A DNA stretch of 64,000 nucleotides, taken from the NCBI GenBank assembly GCA_903772945.1, contig CAICTM010000112.1, positions 53,493-117,492 of the forward strand, read 5' to 3'. This DNA is from Seminavis robusta. Its lineage: Eukaryota; Bacillariophyta; Bacillariophyceae; Naviculales; Naviculaceae. The notes under the pieces are model-generated. The model did not search any database. It was not told where the DNA came from and saw only the letters and a list, made by a program, of their open reading frames with translations. Below, piece after piece: positions 42,525 through 55,024 of the stretch (positions within the stretch are counted from its first letter, which is position 1; each line of letters begins with the position of its first letter). Both the position numbers and the translations under genes were made by a program.

Positions 42525-43911
42525 CTAGCTAACGAATACACAAGAAGACAACGAAGAAAGAAGAAGCATGGGAAAAGGACGCGTTGTTGTGGTGGTGGAA
42601 GCAAGGCAGATGCTCGTGGATTTCCATCCAATACGGTATGATGTGATGATTCTGCACCTGGAACGAACGAACGACGATGAGCGTTTCACTTTGTCGCTGC
42701 ACCAACAGGATTCCTCTTGGTCTGCTGCCGTTGGGGAAGCACGTACGAATCGAATCAAGCTTCCGCCAAAGATTGACAAATACCGCACGGTACAAGATGA
42801 CGACAGCCAAACAATAAATGTGGCTCCACAGCAATCAATCCATCCATCAACTTAGTAACGAACTAACTTACTTATAGAGCACAGCCAAAGGCTGCTCCCT
42901 GGACCCCACCACAACTTACTCTCAATCAATCAATCTAGTTTTTGGAAACTTGGCTCCTAAATAGGTACCGTATGCATACCGGGAATATTTTAATTTCTGT
43001 GCTGGTTGTGGTCCGAGGACCGTCACCGCGTGAATGTATGTGGCCATGCATGCCAAGGCGCAGCGCTCGTTTGGTGCATTCGTTTCAAGGAGCGGGAACG
43101 ACACAAGCGGCTCTCCCAAACTATTCTTTTCACCGATGATACGAACCATAGAGTCAGTCATCGTGCTGCACAGCTGTGTTGGCCGTTGGTCGCTCGTGTT
43201 GCTGGGCTGCACTGTGTCGACGACCTCTGTAGCCTTATAAGCAAGTTACTGAGCTGAACAACCGCAAAAAGGCGAACGCGATTTGGAAGGTGTGTTACGC
43301 GATTTACCGTAGCAGTACCGTGCCAATACCGATAGGCGCGTTTGCGTTTGCGTTTGCTTCGGCTTCACGACAATTTTGGTCGTTGCTTGACTGGGCTCTT
43401 ACAGCACTTTTTTGCTAAGAAGATGTCCAAGCTCTACTAGAGCAGTAACGGGGGGTCTAGTAGAGTAGGTGGATTATCTACGGAAGCCACCAAGGGCCAG
43501 GCTTCTAGTAGTCGGCTCACATGTTTCCACCGCACTGAGCATTGCCCATGCTCGTGCAGCTACAATGTACCTCGCATCCCTGCTGCTTTTATGATGAGGT
43601 CTCAGCATTGGGACAGTTGTGGTGCTCTCAATCTTTATCCCTGGCTACTTTCACCATTTCCTCCTTGGGTTGGTCAGCTCTCTTGGATGCCCAGATCGAA
43701 CCCTGGCAGCACGGATCCTCTGCACCCCAGCGTGCATAAGCTATAGAGTGGTAGTAGTATTACTAGTTCTATTATAATCGTACAACTTAGGTAGAACTCA
43801 TGCAGAATATGTATGGAGAAGGATACATGTAGAATGGGCCTTGTGCAAAGTTGTTTCTGTGCATTGACGGCCGAGCGCTCATCGTGCCAAGGGGTTGGCT
43901 CGTGGGGAGAG
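42525..43911. other. Intergenic; right flanking repeat
   Basis: The right copy of the long direct repeat spans 42996-43370. Weak frames at 42568-42855 lack recognisable content. The rest is the shared 3' flank of the convergent genes ending at 42524 and 43912. Confidence 0.5.
42996..43370 (+). repeat. Direct repeat flanking the amidotransferase gene, right copy
   Basis: Same order of words as the left copy (CTGGTTGTGGTCCGAGG, CCAAGGCGCAGCGCTCG, CACCGATGAT, GTCGCTCGTGTT, GGAAGGTGTGTTACGCG), with indels. Neither copy shows coding content. Confidence 0.7.
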
Positions 43912-46900
43912 CTAGACGGAGATCTCGTCAGTAATATCGTCCATCCCCAAGGCCACTGCACGATGCTCTTCGCCGCCATGGCTGCTGCAGGATTCTTGCT
44001 CCATGGAACCCGACAAAATCTTTACAACGGATATGGGGCCAATGGACAAGGATTCTTGCTCCATGGAAGCGGTGGAAGACGAAACCTTGGTTGATTGGTG
44101 CTGAGGATGATGCATGCTCTTGTGCTTTTCAGTCTGCTCGATGGCCGAGGACAACGCCTCTGCCTGTTTGCTGCCCTGAAGAGAAACCAAGCCCGTCCGT
44201 GGTCCCACCAAGGAAAGAATCACAGGCAGGAGGATCAACCCATGAGCAATCCCCAACACAATCATTCCGAAAAATGCTAAAAACACTGTCATGAAGATCT
44301 TGGTGGAAGATAGACAGAGTGGCACCACTCCCAAAAATGTTGTCAGGCCTCCCAACATGATGGATGCCCCCATTGTCTCAAGTGATTCCTTGACACGATC
44401 ATTGCGGGTCTTGTCGGGGGAAGTCTCATAATATCTCAAAAGAATGTGCAATAAAAAGTCCACCAGGAGACCAACCACCACCACACACAGATGTAAAAGA
44501 TGCCGTTGATATGCAATCCGAAAAACTGCAACGTCCCAAGAAAGTTTGTGTAGAGCACGATTATCATGGGGGTAACAAAGCACACAGCAGTCCAATGTGG
44601 GATCATAACAAATGCAATGACCGTCAAGGCAATGATCCCTGAGATGACTGTAAAATAAAGCTCTTGCACAGCAACATCGTATGATTCCCAGTAAAAGAGT
44701 AACTCGTCAAAGAAGAAGAATGACCACCCCCCCTTGGGCGTGCCCGCATTGGCTGGTTGCATCTCCCCAACTGCCCTCTGTTTGTGCAGTAGGCTAATCT
44801 GGGCCTCTACAGAGTTCAAATCCAGGTCTGTGAGGAAGAGCCAGCATCTTGATGCTGTGATGTTTCCCGTGTCATCTCGAATAATATCTTGCCCATAGAT
44901 CTCCCTGACAGTGGGCTGTGCAAGTGCCAGGTCGAGCTGTTCAACAAACGTCAGGTTCTCAATGAAAGCAAACTCTGGCTGATCTGTAAACTCAGTCGCC
45001 AGCTTCTGAAAGTCACGGACCCAGCAGAATGGCTTCACATCAGTTTCCGGGGCACCTTCTACCCCTGCCAAGTCGACTGTGGTGCCACTGAGCTCCTCCA
45101 ATGACTCCAAGTCATTGACATACTTGATCATCTGGGCTTGCATGTCAGGGTTGGTTTGATCAATGTGTCGGAAGTAAACTGCGATTGGACGGACCACAGA
45201 TGCATAGTTTTCAAAAGAAACATAAACGTCTTTGAGGTAGCTGTCATCTGGCACAAAGTCTCCAAGCTTGAACTGGGGCACAAAAGAGGATGAAAAAATA
45301 ACAGTCAGCGACGCAGCACATGGTGTGGAGGGTGACAACGAGGTCTGCTAATCTGACTTACCTCTTGTGTCAACAGAGAAACACTATAAACGCAACATCC
45401 AAAGAGTGCTGCGAACAGGAGAAGAACAAGAGCCTTGATTTGTGGCCGTAGCAAAAAGTCGGCGTAGGCACTCATGACACGCTCTGGAATGCTCTTGGAA
45501 GAACCCTCTGAGTTCTCGGTCGATGTGGAAATCTCGACCGAACCATCTGTTTCGAGAGCAGCATCATCATCCTTGCCAGCAGGCACGGTATCATCGTGGA
45601 CAACCTCGTCTTCGTCTGATCCTTTCTCGGGAAGCCAGAAGCAGCAGTCTCGTTTCTTTGCTAGGATTCGTTGTTCATCCAATACAATGAATGCAGGGAA
45701 CAGCGTGATTTGGAAGATGAAATCAATAAAGATGGTAGTGCTTGCATACAAACAAAGCCACTGCACACCGGGCAAGCTGGACATGAGACCCAGGAGGAAG
45801 GCAAAAGTAGTGGTGATTGTGGTCAAGGAAATACTGTGTGCCACCTCCAAGAAGGTAATGCGGATGCGGGTTAGCACATCCAACCCCGGATCCATCCGGA
45901 AGTAAGCACCTGTAATGATGAAGGTATCGTCCAATCCAATCCCAAATATCACAAACGGGAGCATCTGGGTGATTGACGTAAACGGCACTCCACAAAGGAA
46001 CATAATGCCATTGCCTGCCAAGAAAGACATGCTGATCGTAAAGACGGATGAAGCTCCCAGCAACGTCCGGGATTTGGTGTCGGCGTTACCAAATCCATAG
46101 GAAGCAAAGGTCACCGCCACAAATGAGCACATCATGATTGCTACAAGCGGGACGAGCCACAAGTCCCCTTCGATGGCCCTGTACAAACAACAGCAGCAGC
46201 GACAACAACAAGAGTCAGAATGACGGCGGTTACAAGCGTGATCACACTGGGTGGTGATGCCCCTGTTTGGTGTTGGCAACACACCTTTGGTATTCAACCT
46301 CAAAAGCATGCGTTGTGAGCTGCCAACCACGATAGTCAGAGAAACAGCCACACAATTGTAGGTGAGTGCGGGAATCGAATCAGATCGAATCGAATCGAAT
46401 CGAATCACAAACAGGCCAACCTGGTATGGGTGCGTTCGTGGCATGACCCTTGGTTTTGTACTTACCAAGTCCATCTGCAACACTTGGTACCCCGATTCCT
46501 CGTCTTTCTCGATCCATTCTTGTCGGAGGTTGCCTAGCTGGGCAAGCATTTTGTCTTCAAACTCATCACGGTCGTCTGTATCAGGAATCTCCACTACAAC
46601 AAGGAAGGATTCTGCAGATGTCAAGTTTCCGGTGGCATCCTTCTTCCAGTTGCCGAGGATAGAGTCATGGTACACGGGGGATCCATTGGCAAACTGAAAG
46701 GGAGACAATGCCTGGCGCAACTCTTGGTCCGAATGCACTTGCTCTTGAAAGACACTTAGCTTGTGATGGTCGAAATAGCCCGTGGCACTGAGAACACGAC
46801 ATGTCTTGACTCCTTCAAAGTCGACATAGGCTCCCTGCTGGCAGAGTTCTTCGTAACCCTCCGTTTGGCGGATTGTGTCAACTCCCACAAAGACCCTCTC

Positions 46901-47447
46901 CATGGCCTCCACTGTCAAGACATTGCCTCCCTCTTTGTGCATCATGAGGGCAACTTTGCGGACAGCATTCGGGAAACCCTCCTCAGAGTAGACCCAGTCT
47001 TTGTGCTGTTGGAACAAGTACGTACGTACATGTGAACAAGTGCGAGGACAAGAAAAGTTAGATCACGGTAGATATCACAGCACGTACTTCCACGGACCCT
47101 GTTTCATTCGTCGGTTCAAGTCAAACTAGTCTTCTTACCATGGCTGGTTGGCTTCCTGTGGGTGTAAAGACTTCATCGAATTTCAAGACCAACTCAAAGT
47201 TAGTAAAGAATCCCACTGTGACGAGGAAGAAACTGAGAAACGTAATGCCATACACAGTTGTCTTGGGACGGCGAGAGGCACAAAGCGCGAGTGCCACAAC
47301 AGTCTTGGTAATCAAGCCATGCACCCACTGGGTCACAGCCGTCCAAAGAGGAAAGACTGGCTTTCGACGAGGAGTCGCCGTTGTTGGCTGATGGACCTCT
47401 TCGGCCGGGGTCTTGGTTGGAGGTAACGGTATTTCGGGAATGTCCAT
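43912..47447 (-). CDS. Patched/NPC1-type membrane protein with sterol-sensing domain (RND superfamily)
   Basis: A polytopic lipid or sterol transporter-like protein of about 1019 aa. Exons on the minus strand are 47447-47139, 47005-46466, 46319-46285 (35-bp microexon), 46178-45362 and 45272-43912. The N-terminal span (ITFLSFFLVTVGFF) is followed by a large extracytosolic domain. The sterol-sensing domain in exon 4 has GDLWLVPLVAIMMCSF, SMSFLAGNGIMFLCGVPF, the RND-type FGIGLDDTFII and SLTTITTTFAF. A second extracytosolic domain follows (exon 5), then the second membrane bundle with GLLVDFLLHILLRYYE and TMGASIMLGGLTTFLGVVPL. The microexon is needed: direct joining of exons 2 and 4 breaks the frame, while the microexon codes LTTHAFEVEYQ leading into RAIEGD. 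One flaw is a TG expansion near 44482-44489 that shifts the frame by two. It is either a sequencing error or an allele-disabling slip. Otherwise all motifs are kept. Confidence 0.85.
44482..44489 (-). other. Frame-shifting TG-repeat slip in the Patched-type gene
   Basis: On the minus strand ATCTGTGTGTGG contains two bases more than the frame tolerates. Upstream reads HINGIFYIC and downstream VVVVGLLVDFLLH. Both are family sequence in different frames. No splice pair fits the two-base difference. Confidence 0.7.
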
Positions 47448-49916
47448 CTTTCTTTCTTTCTTTTGGAGTAGATCAATCTTCGGAAGATAGGATTATGAAG
47501 AGGATCGATGCTGGTATTTATTACAGATCCGATGAGTGGCTGTGGAAACTTTTGGCTAGCGGCTGGTTGAGAACTGGTATGCACACACACAAACCCAGGA
47601 TTGCTCGGCAGACAAGCCAATTTTTCAGAATTGTGAGCTTCCTTGAGTTTTTAACTGCGAGTAAGCATGGACTTGGATGCCTCGAAAGCCTGGACTTGGA
47701 TGCCCGGAAAGCGAAGAGTTTGCCTGGCCAGCATACAGCTCAGCGAAACATGTATGTACCGGTACGCTTATTTAGTGTCATATCCAAGTAAGTTCGGAAA
47801 GACTTAAAAATCAAGTTCCAGCAACTCGATAAATAATTGACAAATTTCTCCAAGCAGAGTTTTAAATGGCCCTTTGTGTGTGGTACCGTGGTACCGGTAG
47901 ATCTCGGAATATAGGACACTAGAGTCTTTAAATCAAATCGAGATGTACGACACAATTATCTTCTTTTTGGCGGCTTGAAGCTTGAAGCATCTGCGGCCTG
48001 AGACCAGTACCGGTACCTGGTACCGTTATATGCATACCCGTATGCTATGGTGCATGTATGTAGTGAGACTCTGAACGCCTCAAAAGCGGGAAGTGCGACA
48101 TTTACAGGACCCCTTCTCCAGAGTATTGCCCTTATAAAATGCGCAAGTGTGCATACATGTACGGATTGCGGAATGATGAGTGACCAGACCGCTGATAATA
48201 TGATGAGCAGAGCTTGGGGAGCTGCTGCTTGGGGCAGCTGTAGCTGTTGAGGCATTCGCCTCGAAAAAGAGCCAGTGATGCTCCAACTTCGGCATGCATG
48301 CGGAGCAGCATGCGGCATGCACCTGAACCAAGAACCAACGAGCACCGGGCTTTGGCATGACCACTTTGTCGTTCCTTAGGCTAAGGGCCCTTTTTTATGT
48401 AGCAGTATTGCATAGTAGCACTCCGAGTAGAGATTAAGGTCTTGCGTTTCCATGTGCTCCGGGCCCAAAACAGAATCGAATCAGATGCTTTATTCCAAGG
48501 CTTTCCCGGGCAGATGGCGGCATGCAGACAGCCCGGCAGGAGTGTGGATGCAAAAAGAAGAACCCAACATCATCCAAGTCGCTGCCCGGACCTTCAATCC
48601 CTCGAGTAGCTAGTTACCTAGCTAGCTACTCGTGCCTCACCAATGGATAGACTGAGTCCCTCTTGGATGCTCCAGCCACGCGGTCCCAAGGTCGCAAGTC
48701 AGTCATCTCTGAAACAACACAGTGGTGTCAACCTTGGGGTTGTTGAATCGGCTCAACAAAACTAGTGTCCCATGTGTCCGGATGAGGGTCTGGCCTCCAA
48801 ACTCCTTCTGGTTGCGATTTCTATAAGACCCCAAGCTCAAACTCTCACTTGATACCAACTAGTCGGTAGAGATCCAGAGCACCACAATCAGTCCCAAGAA
48901 TACCCGGAGCTCATTGCAGAAGCAGGAAGAACCGTGGGAATGCGAGAACCACGGACGGTCAACTAAAGTGGTGTTCTACGCTTCTAGCACTGGTAGGACT
49001 CGGTGCCTATTTGTGCGCCGTGTGGCATGCATTGCTTCTCCCTGCAGCTTCCTCATCAGTGGTACAAGCATCGTTCATACCGCGTCGCGTGTCTTCAAGT
49101 TGCTGGAAATCAGAAGTGAGAGTGAATATCTCAAAACGCAGTTTTGAGTGAGAATTGTGCCTACCGGTATGTCAAATCCCGCGCGATCAAGGAGCTGTCT
49201 ACATGTATGTAAAGGTTTCTGCCGGGTTGGGTCTTGTTTTCGGTTTCAAGACGAGGATGGTGCTTGCGTGGGAATTGAAAGCTGCAGTGAGGAAAGAACT
49301 GTTTGAGGTTTTTGCTCTGGACTCCTAAAACTCTCTTCTGTTAGTAGAGTTGGTTCTTCCGCGCTTCCTGGCCATGGTTTCAAATTTATGGGTCACAGAG
49401 CCACACAACCCACGCCATGTTGCTTGGTCGATAGATACTGGTACAGTACCAGGTACTAGCTAGCTTGCAGCTTGTGGATATACCGTATGATAGTGATGCG
49501 ATGGCTTGGATTGTCAGTTCGTGACTCGATTCGATTCAACTGGGATAAGAGCGCGTGCGGGAACGCAGAAGGAAAGATCTAATACACTGGGTTTTTACCA
49601 GTTGGTTCTTGTGTTGTTCTGCCAGGTGCTTCCAGCGTGCCTACCGCTAGCGCTTTGCCAGGTGCTGTCAAGTGGAAAGCCGTGGATGCGTACTGGTGGC
49701 GGAGACTCTCGGAAAGATCCTTTGCTCTGAGTGACTTGGTGTCAGCTGAACATATCATAGTATCTTTCAATTGCATGCCAGGTGCTCCTTGGAGCAAGAA
49801 GGTACAATCCGAAGAGCCTCAGCCATCTTCTCTCACAACTCTGCCCAGCTGTTTGTAGCAACCAACAAGTCTTGATTTGATAGCATTTTGATCTGCTGCT
49901 TGCTGCTGTCTACAAC
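47448..49916. other. Long intergenic region, no supported gene
   Basis: Upstream regions of two divergent genes (starts at 47447 minus and 49917 plus). A pyrimidine/purine tract TTTCTTTCTTTC lies next to the 47447 start. Open frames at 48914-49147 and 49637-49858 are short and lack recognisable content. Palindromic GGTACCGGTACC-type words recur (for example 47893-47900 and 48006-48022). Confidence 0.4.
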
Positions 49917-52900
49917 ATGCGCTTGAACCTTTGGCTATTGGCCACTGCGGTCTTTGGGGCGTCGGCCCCGGTGCTCGTCACTGGGCAGGATGCAAGTCCA
50001 CTTGACTTGAAGCTCGTCCCCGTGAAGCTCGAGAGCGAGAACATGGTACGATGCAAAGCAAATCCAATGATTCGGCACTACAACTGCGACTCTTGAAATT
50101 CACCTTGCTTTAACGTGTTGCTTTCAGGGTTCGGTCCGCGAGTATTCCACAGTAATGTACGAGGTGCTCGATGGTATCAACCATGTCAAGAAAGTATTGG
50201 AGGCAGACCAGATGCTGACTGCTCACGAGATCTCGTCCGAAGCTCAGATGGAGAAACTGTCCACAACAAGCAAAATGCTTCACAAAGCTGTGCAGGATTT
50301 TCAAAGCACCCCAGAGGTGGAGATGGCTCCCGCGGAGCTGCAAATTGCCATTGAGCAGCTCTCTAAGGAGCTGGAGGAGACCCATACGGTTGTCACGGCT
50401 GCTGTAGCGAGGGATCTTGGAACAACCACCTCCCAGCCTCAACGTCGCTTGGACCTGGAAGGTGAAAATCCCACACAAAAACAGAAGCATCCACTAATCC
50501 GGCAGTATTCTCAACACAGGAAGCTTCGTCGTCATCTAGACATTCATGACAAGCTTACAAATGGAGATCACTCCTTTGTCAACGACCTAATGAGTCGTCT
50601 GTCTCAAGGCTCGCGCCGCACCCGTTCTCATGGTCGCAACCTCGCAACAGCCAACGAGACACTCGTAGAGACGTGTGACAAAGTCGTGGCTTGTATGAAT
50701 GAATACACTTTATTTGACTTTGTGGCGTACTTTTGTGAGTTCGATGCATGTTCCGTTCCCACCGTTCCTCAAGTGTTCTAACATCTTCTTTTCGCTCTTA
50801 TTGTCCCCGAAAGATGGTGACTATGTCGGTGATGATGGCGTAATTGATTCCGACAAGATTCCAAAAAAGCAAGGATACAAAGACTTCTTCGACAAGCTCG
50901 GTGCCATTCGTGACGTGATGAAAACTGTCAGCACAGATAATGGCTCTAAAGTCAACAATTGTCGCAAGTTGATGAGAGAGATGCACAAGTAAGGCTGATA
51001 CGATCAATCGCCTGTGAAGAATCTAAATCGAATACTCACAACTTTTCGCAACACTTTCAGAAACGAATTGAGTGAGCTCTACAACGAAACGTATTACGAG
51101 AAGGTTCGTAGCTTTGGTGGTCCTGGCCTTTGTGCATGAACTTCTGCCCTGACTCGACTCTGTAACCCCCATCTGTTGACTGCTCTCTAGTACGTTGGTC
51201 CGAGCTGGCGAGAAGTCTGTTCTGCGGAAGGCTCCACTAAGTACATAAAGCTCGAAGAAATCAAGAATAAGGTTGGAAAGAATGTGGCCTACCACTTATT
51301 CGAAGATATGGCACTGTGTGCAGAGGACATCGGAGATCCAATCCTGTTCGACGACGATGGTCTTGCCAGGGTACCAATTAAGCCGGACAGTGACAAGCGT
51401 TTTCAACGCTCACGTTCAATTGCTGGTACCCGTTACGACTTCGATGAATACGGCCAGCCTGGGTTTCCTATTGAACCAAAAGCCTTCTTTAGGTATGTGA
51501 CGCTGGATCCTCTCCAAAGCTCACAATTCCGGATCGTTCATCCGGATTGCTACCACAAAGTCAACAAATACTTCAAGGATGTGGTGTTGAGATCGCATTT
51601 CAATATTTCCAACGTTGACTATCTGGGAAGGTCCTACCCAAACAAGATAGTTTGGGATTGCGACCAAACGGAACAGCATTCGGACACTAACAGGGATTAC
51701 AAGTGCACTGTCAAAATCGATAACAAGGACATCTGCGGAGTGATGGAAGTCAAGAACAAGCGCTACCATCCGTCGACCGAAGATGTTGTTGGTTCCGGGG
51801 TCGTGTCGAATACACTTGAGGAGGGGTCTGTCTATTCCTTGGAGCCGTTCGACATGGATGACACCATGTCTATTCTCCTAGGCCCCAAGAAAAGCATTGG
51901 ATTAGTTTGTGCCTTTAGTGAGACCACAAAGGAAATGCCAGGATACTGCTGCTTGGACCAACCATGGGAACGCGAGTAAGTTCATAGCCGGCTACTCAGT
52001 GCCGGTAGCGACAGCCTAAGGAAGAGGATGCGCTTACCAGGCTTTCCTTCCTTCCCTTTCCAGGGGAGACCTCTTTGGGGTCAAGTATGCTTGTGAGGAA
52101 ACCAAGGAAAAGTGCAATCATATTGCAACTGGCCTTGGCGGGTTCTCTGAAGGTGAGACTGAACCAGTTGTCCTTGAAGTTATCAACCGATTGATCTTTC
52201 TGATTCATTTGTTGTGCTCCATGTCGTTAGACTCTTGCAAAATCTACTCGGGAACCTATTGCACTAACCCGGTTGACTGCAGTGCGCTTTCTGAGTGTGT
52301 GAAGAGTGAGCTTGAGTGGGCAAAAGCGAACAAAAGAGCAACATTCGCAGCCTTCTTGGGGGCTGCCCCCCAAGCCAATGACACCTCCAGCTTCGCTGCC
52401 TGTGCAGATCTGAAGGAATATTTCGGATTCCCGAGTGAATATCCCGACGTGTTGGAGATTTGCGAAGATATTTCTTATTTGAGATATGATAGTAATTTTG
52501 AAAAGCTTGATGGTTCCGACTCTGGCTCCAGTGGCGAACTACCGGACATGCCAGAAACTGAAGATTTGAAGCCCCCCAAAACCCGTAAGTAAGAGACATT
52601 GGATTGGATGTTAGTCAGTCGTGTGGCCCAAGGCACAAGCTTTTCCAGCTTTTCCTTACTTCTCGTTCCCTCCTTCCCCCCTCTTCAGATGCGAAAAATT
52701 CTAATTATTACAATGATCAGGTCCTGTATTCCTGTTTGTTGAGCTCTGAGTGTAGGTGCATGCTTTGGCTCATCTTCCCCTCCTCCCTTCCCTCTTTCGA
52801 AAGGTCGTTGTCCTGTACCAGCTGGAAAAATCGACGCTGACCCTGGAGAAGGTGTATGATTTGCTTGATGCTTTCACTTGCCCAACGGGAATCCCATGGG

Positions 52901-54419
52901 TGACTCAGGGATGCCAAACTGTCAAGAACATCGCTATTGTAAGGTGGAAACTAAACGATGTGGGCGTTGCTCTGCTGCTTGCGTTGCTGACTCTCTGCTT
53001 GGTTGATAGGTTATCGCCTTCCTTGCCAAATGGGACAATGAAAGTGTGAGTTCTAAATGACCAATGATGGCGTGTGCTGCAGCTGTTCCCATGAGCACGT
53101 CTCACTCTGTTGGCTTCCAAATTAGTCCTCTATTGTCTTGGACTACAAATATGGGCAGGACCAGATCAGCGACTTTGACATGTATACGCTCTCTGAGAAT
53201 GCTGCTGCCGTCTTTGGTAACATGAAACTGTTGAACGCGAACCTGAAATCCAGCACAGGAGCACTCTACAAAACATTGGGGGCCATGCAGAAAGAAATCA
53301 TTACGATCAAAGAGACTGTTAAAAGTTCGTCTGCACGAAGGCTAGGTCACCTCAGTGCGAGGACGATGGTTGATTCCGATGGTTCGATCACTGAAGTTTT
53401 GGAGGTTCGGCCTCTCCCTTCCTTGGGTTGGGAGCAAGACAAGGAATCTGGTCTGATCCGTGTCCCACAGCAGGTCTTTCAGTCGGCTGAACATGCCATC
53501 AACTTCCTTCACAGCTCGCTCAGTTCACACGATGATGGAGCTGAACTCAATATCACGGAAGCAATTGCTTTGCAATGCAGCTCAGAGTTTGAAGTTCTGC
53601 CAGTTCCGACCAAGAATATCACAACTGCAATCAACGGCACCATTGGAATGGCGAAGAAGTTCTTGCTTGCCGTGGATACGAAGTCTCCTGTTGTGCACTG
53701 TGGCTTCTCGAAGGACTCTGTCGTAAGCAGCGATGGCAAGGCATTGCTCTTGTCGGAGAAGCGCAACGACGGGGGTCTCTTGGATAGTACCTTCTGGTAC
53801 ACGATCAAGGTAGGTTGTTCCACAACTTGGTTCATACAACCTGGCTGCTATGCGGACGGCTGCAGATCCAAAAACTCACCTCCCCGACTACTTGTTTTGC
53901 TCAGGACGATTGCTCGAAAACCGTCGTCGTTGATGTCGTCGTAAGCAGCAACGAGTTCGATGAAAGGACAAGCGTGTTCCTTGCCAAGTCAGTAACCGGG
54001 GGATCAAAACAGGCCAAAGTCTTGGTTGCGCCCACAACGTAAGTGACATTAGCTTTTCTCCCCGTTCGACCGGGCATCGGTTGACGATCGACTGATCCTC
54101 TTTTGTTTGTCATTGTTCTATCAGGTGCAAGGGCCGAAATCTGGGTGCCGGGTTGTGTCACTCCAGTTCCACAACCACAGAACGGGTCTATGACATTCGC
54201 GTCACAGCCACTGATTCCTCTGGCTTGGTGGGTGTTGATACGTGCCACATTGTTGTGACCCCTCCCCATGAAACGGACGGTAATGTCGGAGATTCCTTGG
54301 GCAGCAACAAATCAGTCCGCGGTGCCCGTGACGGACTAGCGGAGCTGCTGGACGAGGCCGCCAAAGACCCGCAGTTCGAGGTAGCTTTCATGACCATCAC
54401 AACAGAGAGTACCTTTTAG
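49917..54419 (+). CDS. Large secreted protein with C-terminal immunoglobulin/HYR-like domain, 13 exons
   Basis: Splicing gives 1165 aa. Exons are 49917-50045, 50128-50734, 50814-50988, 51061-51103, 51191-51975, 52064-52152, 52231-52584, 52689-52720, 52804-52938, 53010-53045, 53126-53809, 53905-54038 and 54125-54419. All introns are GT-AG, 71-95 bp, and every phase closes. Residues 1-22 form a signal peptide (LNLWLLATAVFGASA). Residues about 44-140 are helical and may form a coiled coil (QIAIEQLSKELEETH). Next comes a Cys-containing region with YVGPSWREVCSAEGS, CDQTEQHSD and CCLDQPWERE, then a second Cys-rich part (SCKIYSGTYCTNPVDCS). Near the end VVVDVVVSSNEFDE and VYDIRVTATDSSGLVGVDTCHIVV (parts shown) look like a HYR/PKD-type fold, as in adhesion and matrix proteins. 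Function is unknown, and I recall similar diatom proteins only by pattern. Exons of 32, 36 and 43 bp make automated prediction error-prone. Confidence 0.8.
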
Positions 54420-55024
54420 TTAGTACATGTCCTCAATCAATCGATCGATCGCCGCAGTACCGGGGAATGACAATGAAGCAAGGGTCCAAAAGCAAAAAGT
54501 CGCCCAGCGAAACATTTTTTTTGTACACGACGGGCAAAAACGACCACCGAAGGCTTCATACATACATAAAATAAATGCATGTTTAGAAAAAGTGGAATTG
54601 GATTACAAAACAATGTCTTGAGTGAGCATGCATTGGTTGTGTTGTGTTGAGCAGCAAAGAGTACAGATAGATCTCACCCCCTCTCGAATGAATCGATTCG
54701 ATCTATTCAATCGACCGGCGTGCACCATCGGGAAATGCTCCCCTACCGGTACCGGTACCTGGTACCCACCCAAGTGTGTTTCTACCCGACAGCCACTCCC
54801 AGAAATGACAACCTCCGAGATGATGTCTGTGATTCCAAGGACAAGAAGCAAAATTGGGAAGACACTATTCGGTTGAGGGGTGACAATCTTCCAAGTTGGC
54901 GGCGGGTAGGGAGCCTTCCACAACCAGGCTTCTCTCTCTTATTACACGAGGTTGGTCACTCCGGAGCATGCCAGCACAAATTTAGTGGAGTGGAGTGGAC
55001 TTGTCTTTTGCGCTTTCGACTAGT
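54420..55024. other. Intergenic between convergent genes
   Basis: The shared 3' flank of the gene ending at 54419 and the minus-strand gene ending at 55025. It contains GATCGATCGATC near 54441 and ACCGGTACCGGTACC near 54745. No gene seen. Confidence 0.5.

Noticed and set aside
46179-46465. Single 287-bp intron in the Patched-type gene
   Set aside because: Joining 46466 to 46178 breaks the frame. A microexon at 46319-46285 resolves it and codes plausible sequence.
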